Below, piece after piece: positions 32,872 through 42,184 of a DNA stretch of 64,000 bases. The position numbers were made by a program, and so were the translations under genes. The DNA comes from an uncultured Phascolarctobacterium sp. (lineage in GTDB: Bacteria; Bacillota; Negativicutes; Acidaminococcales; Acidaminococcaceae), in the NCBI RefSeq assembly GCF_934190775.1, contig NZ_CAKPTG010000001.1:1-64000 (forward strand), given 5' to 3'. Positions within the stretch are counted from its first letter, which is position 1. Each line of letters opens with the position of its first letter. Under the pieces are notes generated by a model, which was not told where the DNA came from, did not search any database, and saw only the letters and a program-made list of their open reading frames with translations.

Positions 32872-34347
32872 TCAGCCTCCTATAATCTGCACAGCCTGGT
32901 TCAGCAGATTGTTGAGCCAGGGAATATTTTCAAAGCCGGCGCCCACTACGCAGGTCAAAAGCAGCAGCACAGCCAGCACAGATACGTCGGTCACGCCCAG
33001 CAAATCGCCCAAGGGCTGACGCTTCGATTTATCGCACAGCATACGCATGCCGTGGTACAAAATACCAATCAGCACACCGGCCAGCAGGATAATCAGCAAG
33101 CTGCCTGCTACCCAATGTCCCTCACGGAACATGGACGCCATAATGTAAAACTTACTGAAGAAAAGGCCCATCGGCGGCAGGCCCAAAATGCCCAGCATAC
33201 CCAAAAGCCAGAAGGTCGCGGTATGCGGTACATCCTTAATCATACCGTGAATACGCATCATATTACGAGTCTGATATTCCTGGATAATGGTACCGGCGAT
33301 ATAGAACAGCACGAACTTAATCATCGCATGGCTGTACATATGCAGCATTACAGCCTTCAGGGAAAAAGCGGAAAATACGCCGATACCGGCAACCATAATG
33401 CCGATGTTTTCCATGGAGGAATAAGCCAGAATACGCTTAACGTCACGCTGTACAACAACGAACGGTACCGCAATGGCCACAGTCAGCACAGCAAAGAACA
33501 GCAGCATGCTGCTCATCATCGCAGCGCCTGCTGTCGGCAGCAGGATAACCAGATTACGCAGCAGCACATAAATCGCACAGCTGCAGAGCGCACCGCTCAG
33601 CATACCGCTGGTCAGTGACGGAGCCTCGGCATAGGCATCCGGCAGCCAGGTATGCATCGGCGCCATGCCTGCCTTCGTACCGTAGCCGATAACGATAAAC
33701 AGCAGTGCCAGCTTGGTCATTGCCGGGTTCAGGCTGTTGGCATGCTCATGCAAATACAGCCAGCTGAGCGCCTTTTCGCCGCCCAAAGCATCAAGCTGTG
33801 CATAATACAGCACCAGTGTACCCAAAAGTGCTAGGCAGATGCCGACGGTACAAACCATGATATATTTCCACGTTGCCTCCAAAGCAGCGCGGGTGAATTT
33901 AAAGGAAATGAGCAGCGCACTGACTAAGGTTGTCGCTTCGATGGCAACCCACATCAGGCCTAGGTTTTTTACTAGCAGTACGATGAACATCGTCCAGCAG
34001 AAAAGCTGCATCAGCGCAAAGTAACGGCCGGTCTGCAGCTGCTCGCCCTTAAGCACGCCGCAGCGCTCCTCACGCGTAAGATAATTACGCGCAGTCCAGG
34101 TTGCTGCCAGATAAAGTGTGGTAATGATAATGATTACCCACATATTCAGCGCATCAATGTAAAAATAATCGTCTACATAGGGCACAGCTGGATTAAAGGA
34201 CTTTGCCATCAGCGCTACGCACACACCTACCGCAGTTGCCGTCAGGCGGTGCAGCCAATGCAGGATATTATTGCCGAAGCCCGCAGCCAGTGCCAGCACC
34301 GCGCACAAGGGTGGCAGGCATAACAGTATCAAAATATATGTTAACAT
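32872..34347 (-). CDS. hyfF: Hydrogenase-4 membrane subunit HyfF (NuoN/M-like)
   Basis: Antiporter-like integral membrane protein of 491 aa with about 14 hydrophobic segments. The proton-translocation family block is visible: KAGMAPMHTWLPDAYAEAPS (about 230-249) followed by SGMLSGALCSCAIY, and later FSAFSLKAVMLHMYSHAMIK. It should couple the redox reaction to proton or sodium movement. It is only 4 nt upstream of the large-subunit gene and 8 nt downstream of hyfE, so it is part of the same transcript. Assignment to HyfF rather than HyfD/B rests on position and length. Confidence 0.9.
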   Translation of the reverse strand: MLTYILILLCLPPLCAVLALAAGFGNNILHWLHRLTATAVGVCVALMAKSFNPAVPYVDDYFYIDALNMWVIIIITTLYLAATWTARNYLTREERCGVLKGEQLQTGRYFALMQLFCWTMFIVLLVKNLGLMWVAIEATTLVSALLISFKFTRAALEATWKYIMVCTVGICLALLGTLVLYYAQLDALGGEKALSWLYLHEHANSLNPAMTKLALLFIVIGYGTKAGMAPMHTWLPDAYAEAPSLTSGMLSGALCSCAIYVLLRNLVILLPTAGAAMMSSMLLFFAVLTVAIAVPFVVVQRDVKRILAYSSMENIGIMVAGIGVFSAFSLKAVMLHMYSHAMIKFVLFYIAGTIIQEYQTRNMMRIHGMIKDVPHTATFWLLGMLGILGLPPMGLFFSKFYIMASMFREGHWVAGSLLIILLAGVLIGILYHGMRMLCDKSKRQPLGDLLGVTDVSVLAVLLLLTCVVGAGFENIPWLNNLLNQAVQIIGG

Positions 34348-34355
34348 TACATCCC

Positions 34356-34985
34356 CTACCCTTTCAGCTTGTCCAGCACATTTGTATCCGTCGTTTTAAA
34401 CGACAGACGCAGACGCGAGGTTAAAATAACAAGAATAACAACAGCAATCAGCACATCCAGGAAAATGCCCAGCTCGATAATCAGTGGCAAGCCTTCCGTC
34501 ATAATCAGACCGAGCAGGTAAATGCCGTTTTCCAAGGTAATCAGGCCAATCATCTGCATAATGGCACGGCTGCGCATAACAATCAGCGCCAAACCGGTCA
34601 TAATCATAAACATAGAGGTCGCTAAAATATCGCGTCCCTCTGCCTGCGGCAGCAGACCGTCAATTACCATGTAGCCGAGTGCCAGACTGCAGGCTGCAAA
34701 AGCAGTGGAATAGTTAACATTGATATCGCTGACAATTTCACGCTCATCGCGCAGCTGATTTACCACGCGCAAAATAGCGTAGGGAATAAAGAGTACCTTA
34801 ACGGCAATCGTCAGCACACCGGGCAGCCAGGCATGCAGACCGCTGCCATGGCTCATGCCTACAACAAGGCAGGCTGCCGCAATCAGTGCAGACTGCAGCG
34901 CCAGGCACAGAGTTGCACGGCGCAGCTCCACAAAGCGCGTCTGCAGGAAAACGATAAACATTAAACTTACAACCAAATATTCCAT
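34356..34985 (-). CDS. hyfE: Hydrogenase-4 membrane subunit HyfE (NuoK-like)
   Basis: Membrane protein of 209 aa with about seven hydrophobic helices, matching HyfE/MbhG-type subunits. The C-terminal half contains the NuoK-like block MQMIGLITLENGIYLLGL (about 142-159), with the buried Glu used in proton transfer. It forms part of the membrane arm. Preceded by AAGGAGG and located between hyfC and hyfF in the standard hyf order. Confidence 0.88.
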   Translation of the reverse strand: MEYLVVSLMFIVFLQTRFVELRRATLCLALQSALIAAACLVVGMSHGSGLHAWLPGVLTIAVKVLFIPYAILRVVNQLRDEREIVSDINVNYSTAFAACSLALGYMVIDGLLPQAEGRDILATSMFMIMTGLALIVMRSRAIMQMIGLITLENGIYLLGLIMTEGLPLIIELGIFLDVLIAVVILVILTSRLRLSFKTTDTNVLDKLKG

Positions 34986-34995
34986 CGTTACCTCC

Positions 34996-35886
34996 TTACT
35001 GTGCCACTACTGCCAACAGCAGCATCAGGCCCGCTGCGGCCAGATATACACGCACCTTGAATAGGCGCATTTTATTGTTCAAGGTTTCTACTACGCCTAC
35101 TGCTACCGCACCGATAAGCACCTTCAGCACTACCGGCAAATCCAGTGGCAGATACAGCATAGCGAAGAGCACCAAAAATACCAGCAGCTTGAGCTGGCTT
35201 GCCCAATGGATGAGCGCCAGCAGACGGCCGGAATATTCCAGTGTCATACATTCATGGATCATCGTCAGCTCCAGATGAGTATCGGGGTTATCAACCGGGA
35301 TACGGCTGTTTTCTGCCAGCAATACCAGGAAGAAGGCAATGCAGGTCAGCACGCCTGCTACCGTCAGGTTGACCTCATCCATACGCAGGCTCATGCCTGC
35401 CAGCGAGGTGCTGTTGGTGTGCAGCACGTTGGAAAGCACGGCCAGCATTGCCACAGGCTCAACGAAGGCTGCCACATAAACCTCACGGCTTCCGCCCATG
35501 CCGCCGAAGGCGGTGGCTGCATCCATTGAGGAAACTGCCATAAAGAAGCGTCCCAAGGCCAACAGATAAACAAATACAAAAACGTCGCCGAAGCCGGCCT
35601 GACCGCCTAAGAAGCCCGGCAGCATGCAAGCTGCCGCAAAGGTCGTCAGAAAATATACGCAGGGTGCCAGACGGAAGGTGATGCTGGTATAAGGAGTAAG
35701 CATAGTAGGCTTGCCCCACCATTTGCGGATATCGTAATATTCCTGCCAGATGCTGCTGCCGATACGGTTCTGCATCCAGGCCTTTACCTTTTTAACAATG
35801 CCGGTTACCAGAGGAGCGCACAAAAGCAGCAAAGCTGCCTGCGCCATACCGAGGGCCAGCTGTAATAATTCATTCTCTAAAATCAT
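34996..35886 (-). CDS. hyfC: Hydrogenase-4 membrane subunit HyfC (NuoH-like)
   Basis: Membrane protein of 296 aa of the NuoH/HycD family that links the peripheral hydrogenase arm to the membrane arm. The N terminus contains WMQNRIGSSIWQEYYDIRKW (about 37-56), the conserved cytoplasmic loop; a second loop has PVDNPDTHLELTMIHECMTL (about 190-220) with the acidic residues of the quinone/proton funnel. Start overlaps the hyfB stop by 4 nt (ATGA), indicating translational coupling. Confidence 0.92.
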   Translation of the reverse strand: MILENELLQLALGMAQAALLLLCAPLVTGIVKKVKAWMQNRIGSSIWQEYYDIRKWWGKPTMLTPYTSITFRLAPCVYFLTTFAAACMLPGFLGGQAGFGDVFVFVYLLALGRFFMAVSSMDAATAFGGMGGSREVYVAAFVEPVAMLAVLSNVLHTNSTSLAGMSLRMDEVNLTVAGVLTCIAFFLVLLAENSRIPVDNPDTHLELTMIHECMTLEYSGRLLALIHWASQLKLLVFLVLFAMLYLPLDLPVVLKVLIGAVAVGVVETLNNKMRLFKVRVYLAAAGLMLLLAVVAQ

Positions 35887-37856
35887 TTATAAAGCGCCCC
35901 CCATACCAGTACCAACATCATTGCCACCATAACATAGGCAACATATAAACGCACACTGCCCTGCTGCAAACGGCGCAGGAAATTGGAAACACTTACAAAA
36001 TGCTTCTGCAGCGGCTGATAGAGCTTTTCCGTAATCATATCGGGAATTTCCAGCTTGTAGGAAAGCTGACGGCCGAAGTAAGCATGCTCCTTGCGCATGT
36101 AGGTTACCTGACGCTTAGGCTTCAGCAGATAATCGAATGCACGGCGTACAGGCTTACTGAAGCCGGTTGCGGAATACTGCTGACGCTGCGTCGGATAGGT
36201 ACCGCAGTTCCAGGTAACATCCTCCACAACAAAGCAATTCTTAACAGCCAGCCACAGCACTACGCCCAACACAAGCAATAACGCAAGCAGCAGCAGCGGC
36301 TTGTAGCAGACAGCAGTCCCGACACCGGTCCACGCCAGATTCATACCGAAGGCATCAGGTGCGACAGGCATGCCCAATGCCAGCAGTGCTGCACGTACAA
36401 CAGGCAGCGGATAAAGACCGCAAGCAACAACTAAAACAGATGCAACGCCCATAGCAGCGAGCATAAATTTATCGGATTCGTGCGCATACTCCACAATTTC
36501 ACTGCGAGCACGGCCCAGGAAGGTGATGCCGAAGAAGCGTACAAAGCAGCCGAGAGCCAGTGCTCCGGTAAAGCCTAGCAGAACAAAGGACACCGCCGTC
36601 CACAGGCGGATATCCTGACCGGCGCAGCTTGTGCCCAAGCTGATAAAGCTCTGCAGCACCAGCCATTCACCGGTAAAGCCGTTTGTCAGCGGAATAGCGG
36701 CGAGTGCCAGCGAGCCGACGAAAGCAAAGACAGCGGTATACGGCATTTTGCGTGCGAGGCCGCCGAACAGCTCCAGGTTCTTGCTGCCGGTACCGTGCAT
36801 AATACTGCCGGCACACATAAACATCAGCACCTTCATAATGCTGTGGTTAAAGGCATGTACCAAAGCTGCCACAAAGCCAATCATATAAAAGCTGCTGCTG
36901 GAAGCCTTCATCAGCATACCGCAGCCGAAGGCAGCAAAAATTACGCCCATATTTTCCACGGAGGAGTAAGCAAGCACGCGCTTGATATCCGTTTCCATCT
37001 GAGCGTAAAGTACGCCCAAAAATGCGGATACTACGCCTGCCAGCAGTACAGCAACGCACCACCAGTAATTCCAGGCAGGCAAAAAGCTGAACATAAAACG
37101 ACCGAAGCCGTAAAGCGCAATCTTCAGCATAACACCGCTCATCAGCGCGGAAACGTGACTGGGTGCTGCCGGATGCGCCTTAGGCAGCCAAACATGCAGC
37201 GGCACCAGACCGGCCTTCAAAGCAAAGCCGGCAAAGGCACAGACAAAAACAAGATGCTGCCAGCTGCCTTCCAATGTATTCTTGGCCATAGCAGCAAAGC
37301 TGAAGCCCTCGCTGGCAGAGCCTGTCAGCAAAAAGGCAATCATAATCGCCGCCGTACCGACGCTGGTCATAACCAGATACTGATAGGCAGCATTCCAGGT
37401 AGCACGCTTTTCGGATTCATGGTTAACCAGCATAAAGGAGGCTACGGCCATAATCTCCCAGAAAAGCAGGAAGCTGAAGGCATCACCGGCCAGCAGCACC
37501 AGCACCATAGACATGATGAACAGGCACCACATACCGCCCAAAAGACGCAGACGGCTGCCCTCATAGCCACGCGCATAACCGAGCGCGTACAGGCTGGTAA
37601 CAACACCGGCTATACCGGTCAAAAGCAGAAAGACTGCGCTCCAGCCATCGCAGCCTAAAGAATACGAGCCCCAGGTCAGGGGTGCGGGGCTCACGCCGCT
37701 GAAAAGCAGCAGGCCTGCCGCATAAGCGCAGACAGCGCTGCCAAAAAGGGCAGCGCTGTTAGCAAGCCAGTGTGCAGCACGCTGCATGCCGTGGGGAAGC
37801 AGCATGGTTAATACGCCGATGCCATAGAAGCCCACAGCCACTAAAAACATTTCCAT
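35883..37856 (-). CDS. hyfB: Hydrogenase-4 membrane subunit HyfB (NuoL-like)
   Basis: Antiporter-like membrane protein of 657 aa with many transmembrane helices. The family motif KAGLVPLHVWLPKAHPAAPS (about 213-232) is followed by HVSALMSGVMLKIALYG, and the C terminus ends with a further helix after a basic loop. It is the largest ion-translocating subunit and the first gene of a six-gene operon B-C-E-F-G-I. The open frame begins at a GTG (37892), but ATG 37856 is preferred because AGGTGA lies five bases before it and it starts directly with the first hydrophobic segment. Confidence 0.9.
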   Translation of the reverse strand: MEMFLVAVGFYGIGVLTMLLPHGMQRAAHWLANSAALFGSAVCAYAAGLLLFSGVSPAPLTWGSYSLGCDGWSAVFLLLTGIAGVVTSLYALGYARGYEGSRLRLLGGMWCLFIMSMVLVLLAGDAFSFLLFWEIMAVASFMLVNHESEKRATWNAAYQYLVMTSVGTAAIMIAFLLTGSASEGFSFAAMAKNTLEGSWQHLVFVCAFAGFALKAGLVPLHVWLPKAHPAAPSHVSALMSGVMLKIALYGFGRFMFSFLPAWNYWWCVAVLLAGVVSAFLGVLYAQMETDIKRVLAYSSVENMGVIFAAFGCGMLMKASSSSFYMIGFVAALVHAFNHSIMKVLMFMCAGSIMHGTGSKNLELFGGLARKMPYTAVFAFVGSLALAAIPLTNGFTGEWLVLQSFISLGTSCAGQDIRLWTAVSFVLLGFTGALALGCFVRFFGITFLGRARSEIVEYAHESDKFMLAAMGVASVLVVACGLYPLPVVRAALLALGMPVAPDAFGMNLAWTGVGTAVCYKPLLLLALLLVLGVVLWLAVKNCFVVEDVTWNCGTYPTQRQQYSATGFSKPVRRAFDYLLKPKRQVTYMRKEHAYFGRQLSYKLEIPDMITEKLYQPLQKHFVSVSNFLRRLQQGSVRLYVAYVMVAMMLVLVWGALYK

Positions 37857-37912
37857 TTCATCACCTACACATAAAAATTTCAACTTCTTCACAAAAATGA
37901 CATGTATCGTTA

Positions 37913-37941
37913 ATTATAACACATTTGTTGATTGCGTAAAA
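37913..37941 (-). promoter_or_regulatory. Promoter of the hydrogenase operon
   Basis: TGT-extended TATAAT (37913-37918) on the minus strand with a weak TTTTAC -35 at 17-bp spacing (37936-37941). Confidence 0.5.
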
Positions 37942-37961
37942 GCAAATTACTGTTAAGAATA

Positions 37962-38004
37962 CAAAAAAATACACCGGGCCTGCAGAAAATCCACAGGTCC
38001 GGTG
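37962..38004 (-). terminator. Terminator of the WYL gene pair
   Basis: CACCGGACCTG/CAGGCCCGGTG stem followed by TATTTTTTTG on the minus strand. Confidence 0.85.
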
Positions 38005-38059
38005 GTTTATAATAAGGCTTCGGCATCAAATTAGCTTCTGGCAGATGATATTTTTGCTT

Positions 38060-38989
38060 TTACTTATCTGCCTGCAGCGCCAGCTGCTTCTGCAGCCTTT
38101 TGCGCAGCAGCTCAATGAAGCTGGCAGGCTCCTGCACCTGCAATAACGGTCCGAAGGACAGTATACGGATAACCATCTCTATTGCATCACTTTTATCGTA
38201 TGTCAGATGCAGCTTATAATGCTTTTCATCAAGACGCTCCGTTGTCTTTTCCAAATGCGAAAAATGCAGCATCGCCCTCTCCAAAGCATTGCGTTCATCC
38301 GTCAGCAATGCAGTAAGCTTGCATCGCTCCGGTGCCTTCTGCTCACAAATCTCTGCATTTGCCGTCTCTAGCAGCTGACACTCTTTGATACGCGCAACAT
38401 TCACATAATGCAGAGAGCTGCCACACACCGCTTTTAAGCGAAACTTATCGTCCTTCGCTGAATATTCTATTTGCATTGGCAGATATCTTTTTCGCATGTT
38501 ATCGTTTTTGTTGTTGATAAAGCTGATTTCCACCCTGCGTTTTTCGTTTATAGCCTGCAGCAGCAGGCGAAAATGCTGCTTGTACTGCGGATCATCATAA
38601 GGATCACCGTCATTATAACGATCAAAATATACAAACTGCTCCTGGCTGAACAAAGGCTCTACATCCTCAAGGCCAGTACAATCTACATCAAAAAGCTGCA
38701 TCCGCTTATCGCTCAGCAAGGTTTTCAGCCAGCGCCGTTGCAGAATTGTCAGAGGCATCGTCGGAGTATGCTGCAGCGGTGTAGTCATATTGCTTTGGAG
38801 CAACGGCCACTCGCAATCCTTTAATGATTTGGGTATTGTCAGATAGCTGTCGCCAAAGGCCTGCTCCTGCACAATCCGATTTATTTTTTCTGTTGTCAGC
38901 TCACCCTTTTGCGCCTGCTCCAGAATAAAGCCGACAACCCTAAAATAGGTGCCGTATATTTCGTTAAAAAAGCTGTCACTGCTTTTCAT
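38060..38989 (-). CDS. WYL-domain regulator (second of pair)
   Basis: Protein of 309 aa. The middle and C-terminal parts resemble a WYL domain and WYL C-terminal extension: INEKRRVEISFINNKND (about 151-167), YLPMQIEYSAKDDKFRLKAV, and a C-terminal block about 240-305. I see no clear N-terminal HTH, though residues 1-100 are helical. WYL proteins sense ligands such as nucleic acids or nucleotides and are usually transcription regulators. Its start overlaps the upstream WYL gene by 14 nt, with GGAGG seven bases before ATG, so the two are made together and may form a heterodimer like PafB/PafC. Target genes are unknown. Confidence 0.8.
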   Translation of the reverse strand: MKSSDSFFNEIYGTYFRVVGFILEQAQKGELTTEKINRIVQEQAFGDSYLTIPKSLKDCEWPLLQSNMTTPLQHTPTMPLTILQRRWLKTLLSDKRMQLFDVDCTGLEDVEPLFSQEQFVYFDRYNDGDPYDDPQYKQHFRLLLQAINEKRRVEISFINNKNDNMRKRYLPMQIEYSAKDDKFRLKAVCGSSLHYVNVARIKECQLLETANAEICEQKAPERCKLTALLTDERNALERAMLHFSHLEKTTERLDEKHYKLHLTYDKSDAIEMVIRILSFGPLLQVQEPASFIELLRKRLQKQLALQADK

Positions 38990-40211
38990 CTGCTGCCTCC
39001 TCTTGATAATAAGACGCCATTTGCTTCAAATCCTCAAAGAAAAGCTCCTGGACATTCTTGTTGCTGCAGCTAAAGGCTGTAATACGCCCGATGAAGGTGC
39101 GTATCCAAGGCAGCAGCTCACGTGCGTCATAGACAACAATACTGAAGCGATAATGCTCGGCATCAAGCTGCTCCACAGTGCCGCTGCGCTTTTCACGTTC
39201 CAGACGCTGCACAATAAACTGCTCGTCAGGTGCCACCTCTACCGTGAAGCTGATTTTCTCCAGATTGCCAGCGCCAAACAAGCTTACACCCCAGATATGT
39301 GGTGCCGCTTTCTGTGCCAGCTGCAGATAATGCTCATAATCCTGCTCTTTCTCTTTTACCTCGACACGCTCAATACGGTTCAAGCGATTAAAAACCAGCT
39401 TTTGGTCAGTAAAGCTGTAGCCCAAAAGGTATTGCCTTCCAGTCCTGGTGCTGCAATAAATTTTCAAGGGACAGACAGTTTGCTGATCTTTCTCCCATCT
39501 GTAGATTGTAACAGACTTCTTATCATTAATCGCCACCAGCAGCTCGTATAGCAGCTGACTATCCATTGTATATAAGATAAAATGATGCTTAAAATTAAAA
39601 ACATCACAGTCCTCAGCAAACTTATCCAGGATATAGGAGCCTACCTCTCCTAAAGGCGCCGCCTCAGAAAAAAAGGCACAGGCCAGCTGCCAGCTGCGCC
39701 AATTAACCTTATCCTGCTGCAACCGGTACAAATTTCGGCGTCCTTGCTTCACTATTTGCAACAACCCCAATTCAACATAATCATTAAGCTTGTTGCGCAC
39801 TGTTTTAGCGTCCGGCTGATGCATATTGTTGCTGAAACAGTTAAAATAGCGGTCGCTAAGCAAATTCTCCATCTCTGCTACAGAATAAGCCTGCCCGTCC
39901 GCCAGAATATCCAACAGATAAAAATGCAAAGTGATGTCTATATCGGTAAAGCTTTTAGCCTTCCAGCTTTTATACAAAGGATTGTGACTTATATCTCTGC
40001 TATTAAGCGAAATCTGATAGGCTGTGCCAGCTACATCAGGATTAGTATCCATATATTCATCTAGCCAGCTTTGTATGCGCCGACGCTCATCATCATAACT
40101 ACGTTGACTTTTATCATTAAAATCCTGCCGTGTTTCAAAACCGTATACATAAAAACGCCGCATCATACTCCTGATATCACCATATTTTTTGGAAAGCTCA
40201 TTATAAGCCAT
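38976..40211 (-). CDS. WYL-domain transcriptional regulator (first of pair)
   Basis: Protein of 411 aa. The N-terminal region (about 1-165) contains a winged-helix-like segment (AKTVRNKLNDYVELGLLQIV, about 136-155). The WYL domain (about 215-290) includes AINDKKSVTIYRWE and the variant RQYLLGYSF in place of the WYL tripeptide region. A C-terminal extension ends at about 400. A TTG at 40232 opens the frame, but ATG 40211 with GGGGAG just before it is the likelier start. It heads a two-gene operon of WYL proteins. A perfect 15-bp palindrome (40238-40252) just upstream is a plausible autoregulatory operator. Confidence 0.82.
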   Translation of the reverse strand: MAYNELSKKYGDIRSMMRRFYVYGFETRQDFNDKSQRSYDDERRRIQSWLDEYMDTNPDVAGTAYQISLNSRDISHNPLYKSWKAKSFTDIDITLHFYLLDILADGQAYSVAEMENLLSDRYFNCFSNNMHQPDAKTVRNKLNDYVELGLLQIVKQGRRNLYRLQQDKVNWRSWQLACAFFSEAAPLGEVGSYILDKFAEDCDVFNFKHHFILYTMDSQLLYELLVAINDKKSVTIYRWEKDQQTVCPLKIYCSTRTGRQYLLGYSFTDQKLVFNRLNRIERVEVKEKEQDYEHYLQLAQKAAPHIWGVSLFGAGNLEKISFTVEVAPDEQFIVQRLEREKRSGTVEQLDAEHYRFSIVVYDARELLPWIRTFIGRITAFSCSNKNVQELFFEDLKQMASYYQEEAADEKQ

Positions 40212-40237
40212 CTGCTCCCCGCTCCCTTCCAAACCAA

Positions 40238-40252
40238 TATACTATTAGTATA
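40238..40252 (-). promoter_or_regulatory. Palindrome overlapping the WYL promoter
   Basis: TATACTA-T-TAGTATA is perfectly symmetric and overlaps the likely -10 region (TATATT/TATACT) 27-41 bp upstream of the WYL start codon. Candidate operator. Confidence 0.5.
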
Positions 40253-40280
40253 CCACAAGCAGGCAACTATTTTTTTCTTA

Positions 40281-40319
40281 CAAAAACAGCGTAACAGATT
40301 TTTGCATCCGTTACGCTGT
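40281..40319 (-). terminator. glmS terminator
   Basis: ACAGCGTAAC/GTTACGCTGT stem followed by TTTTTG on the minus strand, 12 bp beyond the glmS stop codon. Confidence 0.88.
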
Positions 40320-40330
40320 TAATTTATTTT

Positions 40331-42160
40331 TTATTCAACTGTTACGCTCTTGGCGAGATTACGCGGTTTATCAACATCACAGCCGCGAGTCAGCGCCGCA
40401 TAGTAGGCCAGCAGCTGCAAGGGCAGCACTGCCATCAGCGGTGCCAGATATTTATCCGTACGCGGGATGTAGATAACATGGTCCGCATATTTTTCCAGAG
40501 AGGTGTCGCCCTCAAAGCCGATAGCAATAACTACAGCCTCGCGCGCCTTAACCTCCTGCAGGTTGCTGACTGTTTTATCATATACATCCATCTGCGTTGC
40601 CAGTACGATTACCGGCACCCCGGAAACAATCAGCGCCAAAGTACCATGCTTCAGCTCGCCTGCAGCATAAGCCTCCGCATGAATGTAGGAAATCTCCTTC
40701 AGCTTCAGCGCACCCTCCAGCGCTACGGCATAATCAAGGCTGCGTCCCAGGAAGAAGGCGTCCTCACTGCTACCGTATTCACGCGCAAACACCTTAATCT
40801 GGTCCACGTTTTCCAGCATTTTATGAATCTGCTCAGGCACAAAGGTCAGGCCCTGCACCAGCTCCTGCTCACGCTCGGCACTCATGCTGCCGCGCAGACG
40901 GCCGACATAAATTGCCAGCATCAGCATTGCCAAAAGCTGTGTGGTGTAAGCCTTGGTAGATGCTACGGCAATTTCCGGACCGGCATAGGTATAAACAACC
41001 TGGTCTGCCTCGCGTGCAATAGAGCTGCCGACAACATTGGTAACCGCCAAAGTGCGGGAGCCAAGACGCTTAGCCTCACGCAGAGCTGCCAGCGTATCAC
41101 TAGTCTCACCGCTCTGGCTGATAACAATCGTCAGGCTGTTGCCGTCAACAAGCGGGTCGCGGTAACGGAACTCGCTGGCAATATCCACCTCAACCGGTAC
41201 ACGCGCCAGCTGCTCCAGATAATATTTGCCGACGATGCCTGCATGGTAAGCAGTACCGCAGGCCACAATAAAGATTTTATTGATATCTCTCAATTCCTCT
41301 GCTGTCCAGTTCAGCTCGGGAAAACCGATGGTTTTTGCTTCCGCATCAAGACGACTGGTCATGGTGTCGCGCAAAGCCTTGGGCTGTTCATAGATTTCCT
41401 TCAGCATAAAATGCTCAAAGCCGCCTTTTTCCGCTGCTTCGGCATTCCAGTTAACGACAAACACCTTCTTGCTGATGGGAGTGCCGTTGATATCCTGCAC
41501 CCAAACACCGTCTGCCGTTACCGTAGCGATTTCGCCGTCACTCATGATAAAGGTACGGCGCGTATGGTTGATAATTGCCGGGATATCGGAAGCGATAAAG
41601 TTTTCACCCTCGCCCAGACCAATAATCAGCGGATTATCCTTTTTGGTGCAGATGATTTTATCAGGCTCATATTCGCACATAAACACCAGACTGTAGGAGC
41701 CTTTGATGAGCTTCAGCACCTTTTTGACGGTTTCTTCGAAATCACCATCATATTGGTCCGCCATCAGATGAGCTACAACCTCACTGTCTGTTTCAGACAG
41801 AAATTCATGTCCCTTAGCAATCAGCTCTTCCTTCAGGCCAAGATAATTTTCAATAATACCGTTATGGACAACGACAAACTTGCCGCTGCTGTCCGTATGG
41901 GGATGCGCGTTGCGATCCGACGGACGGCCATGTGTTGCCCAACGTGTGTGACCGATACCAACATTGCCCACAGGCATATGGCCTGCCAATTTCTGACGCA
42001 GTGCATCAAGACGGCCTACGCACTTTTCCACACGGATTTTGTTGTTTTCATAAACAGCAATGCCGGCAGAATCATAACCACGATACTCCAGCTTGCTCAT
42101 GCCATCAAGCAGAAAGGGAGCAGCTTCGTGATTACCAATATAACCTACAATTCCGCACAT
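40331..42160 (-). CDS. glmS: Glutamine-fructose-6-phosphate aminotransferase
   Basis: Protein of 609 aa making glucosamine-6-phosphate, the first committed step to UDP-GlcNAc for peptidoglycan and outer-membrane glycans. The N-terminal Cys2 nucleophile begins the class II glutaminase domain (MCGIVGYIG). Two SIS isomerase domains follow (about 285-420 and 460-600; SQSGETSDTL near 350), and the C terminus ends PRNLAKSVTVE as in other GlmS proteins. AAGGAGG precedes ATG. A self-cleaving ribozyme precedes the gene; GlmM (47.5 kb) performs the next pathway step. Confidence 0.98.
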   Translation of the reverse strand: MCGIVGYIGNHEAAPFLLDGMSKLEYRGYDSAGIAVYENNKIRVEKCVGRLDALRQKLAGHMPVGNVGIGHTRWATHGRPSDRNAHPHTDSSGKFVVVHNGIIENYLGLKEELIAKGHEFLSETDSEVVAHLMADQYDGDFEETVKKVLKLIKGSYSLVFMCEYEPDKIICTKKDNPLIIGLGEGENFIASDIPAIINHTRRTFIMSDGEIATVTADGVWVQDINGTPISKKVFVVNWNAEAAEKGGFEHFMLKEIYEQPKALRDTMTSRLDAEAKTIGFPELNWTAEELRDINKIFIVACGTAYHAGIVGKYYLEQLARVPVEVDIASEFRYRDPLVDGNSLTIVISQSGETSDTLAALREAKRLGSRTLAVTNVVGSSIAREADQVVYTYAGPEIAVASTKAYTTQLLAMLMLAIYVGRLRGSMSAEREQELVQGLTFVPEQIHKMLENVDQIKVFAREYGSSEDAFFLGRSLDYAVALEGALKLKEISYIHAEAYAAGELKHGTLALIVSGVPVIVLATQMDVYDKTVSNLQEVKAREAVVIAIGFEGDTSLEKYADHVIYIPRTDKYLAPLMAVLPLQLLAYYAALTRGCDVDKPRNLAKSVTVE

Positions 42161-42184
42161 AATAATGCCTCCTTAAGTTTTCTT

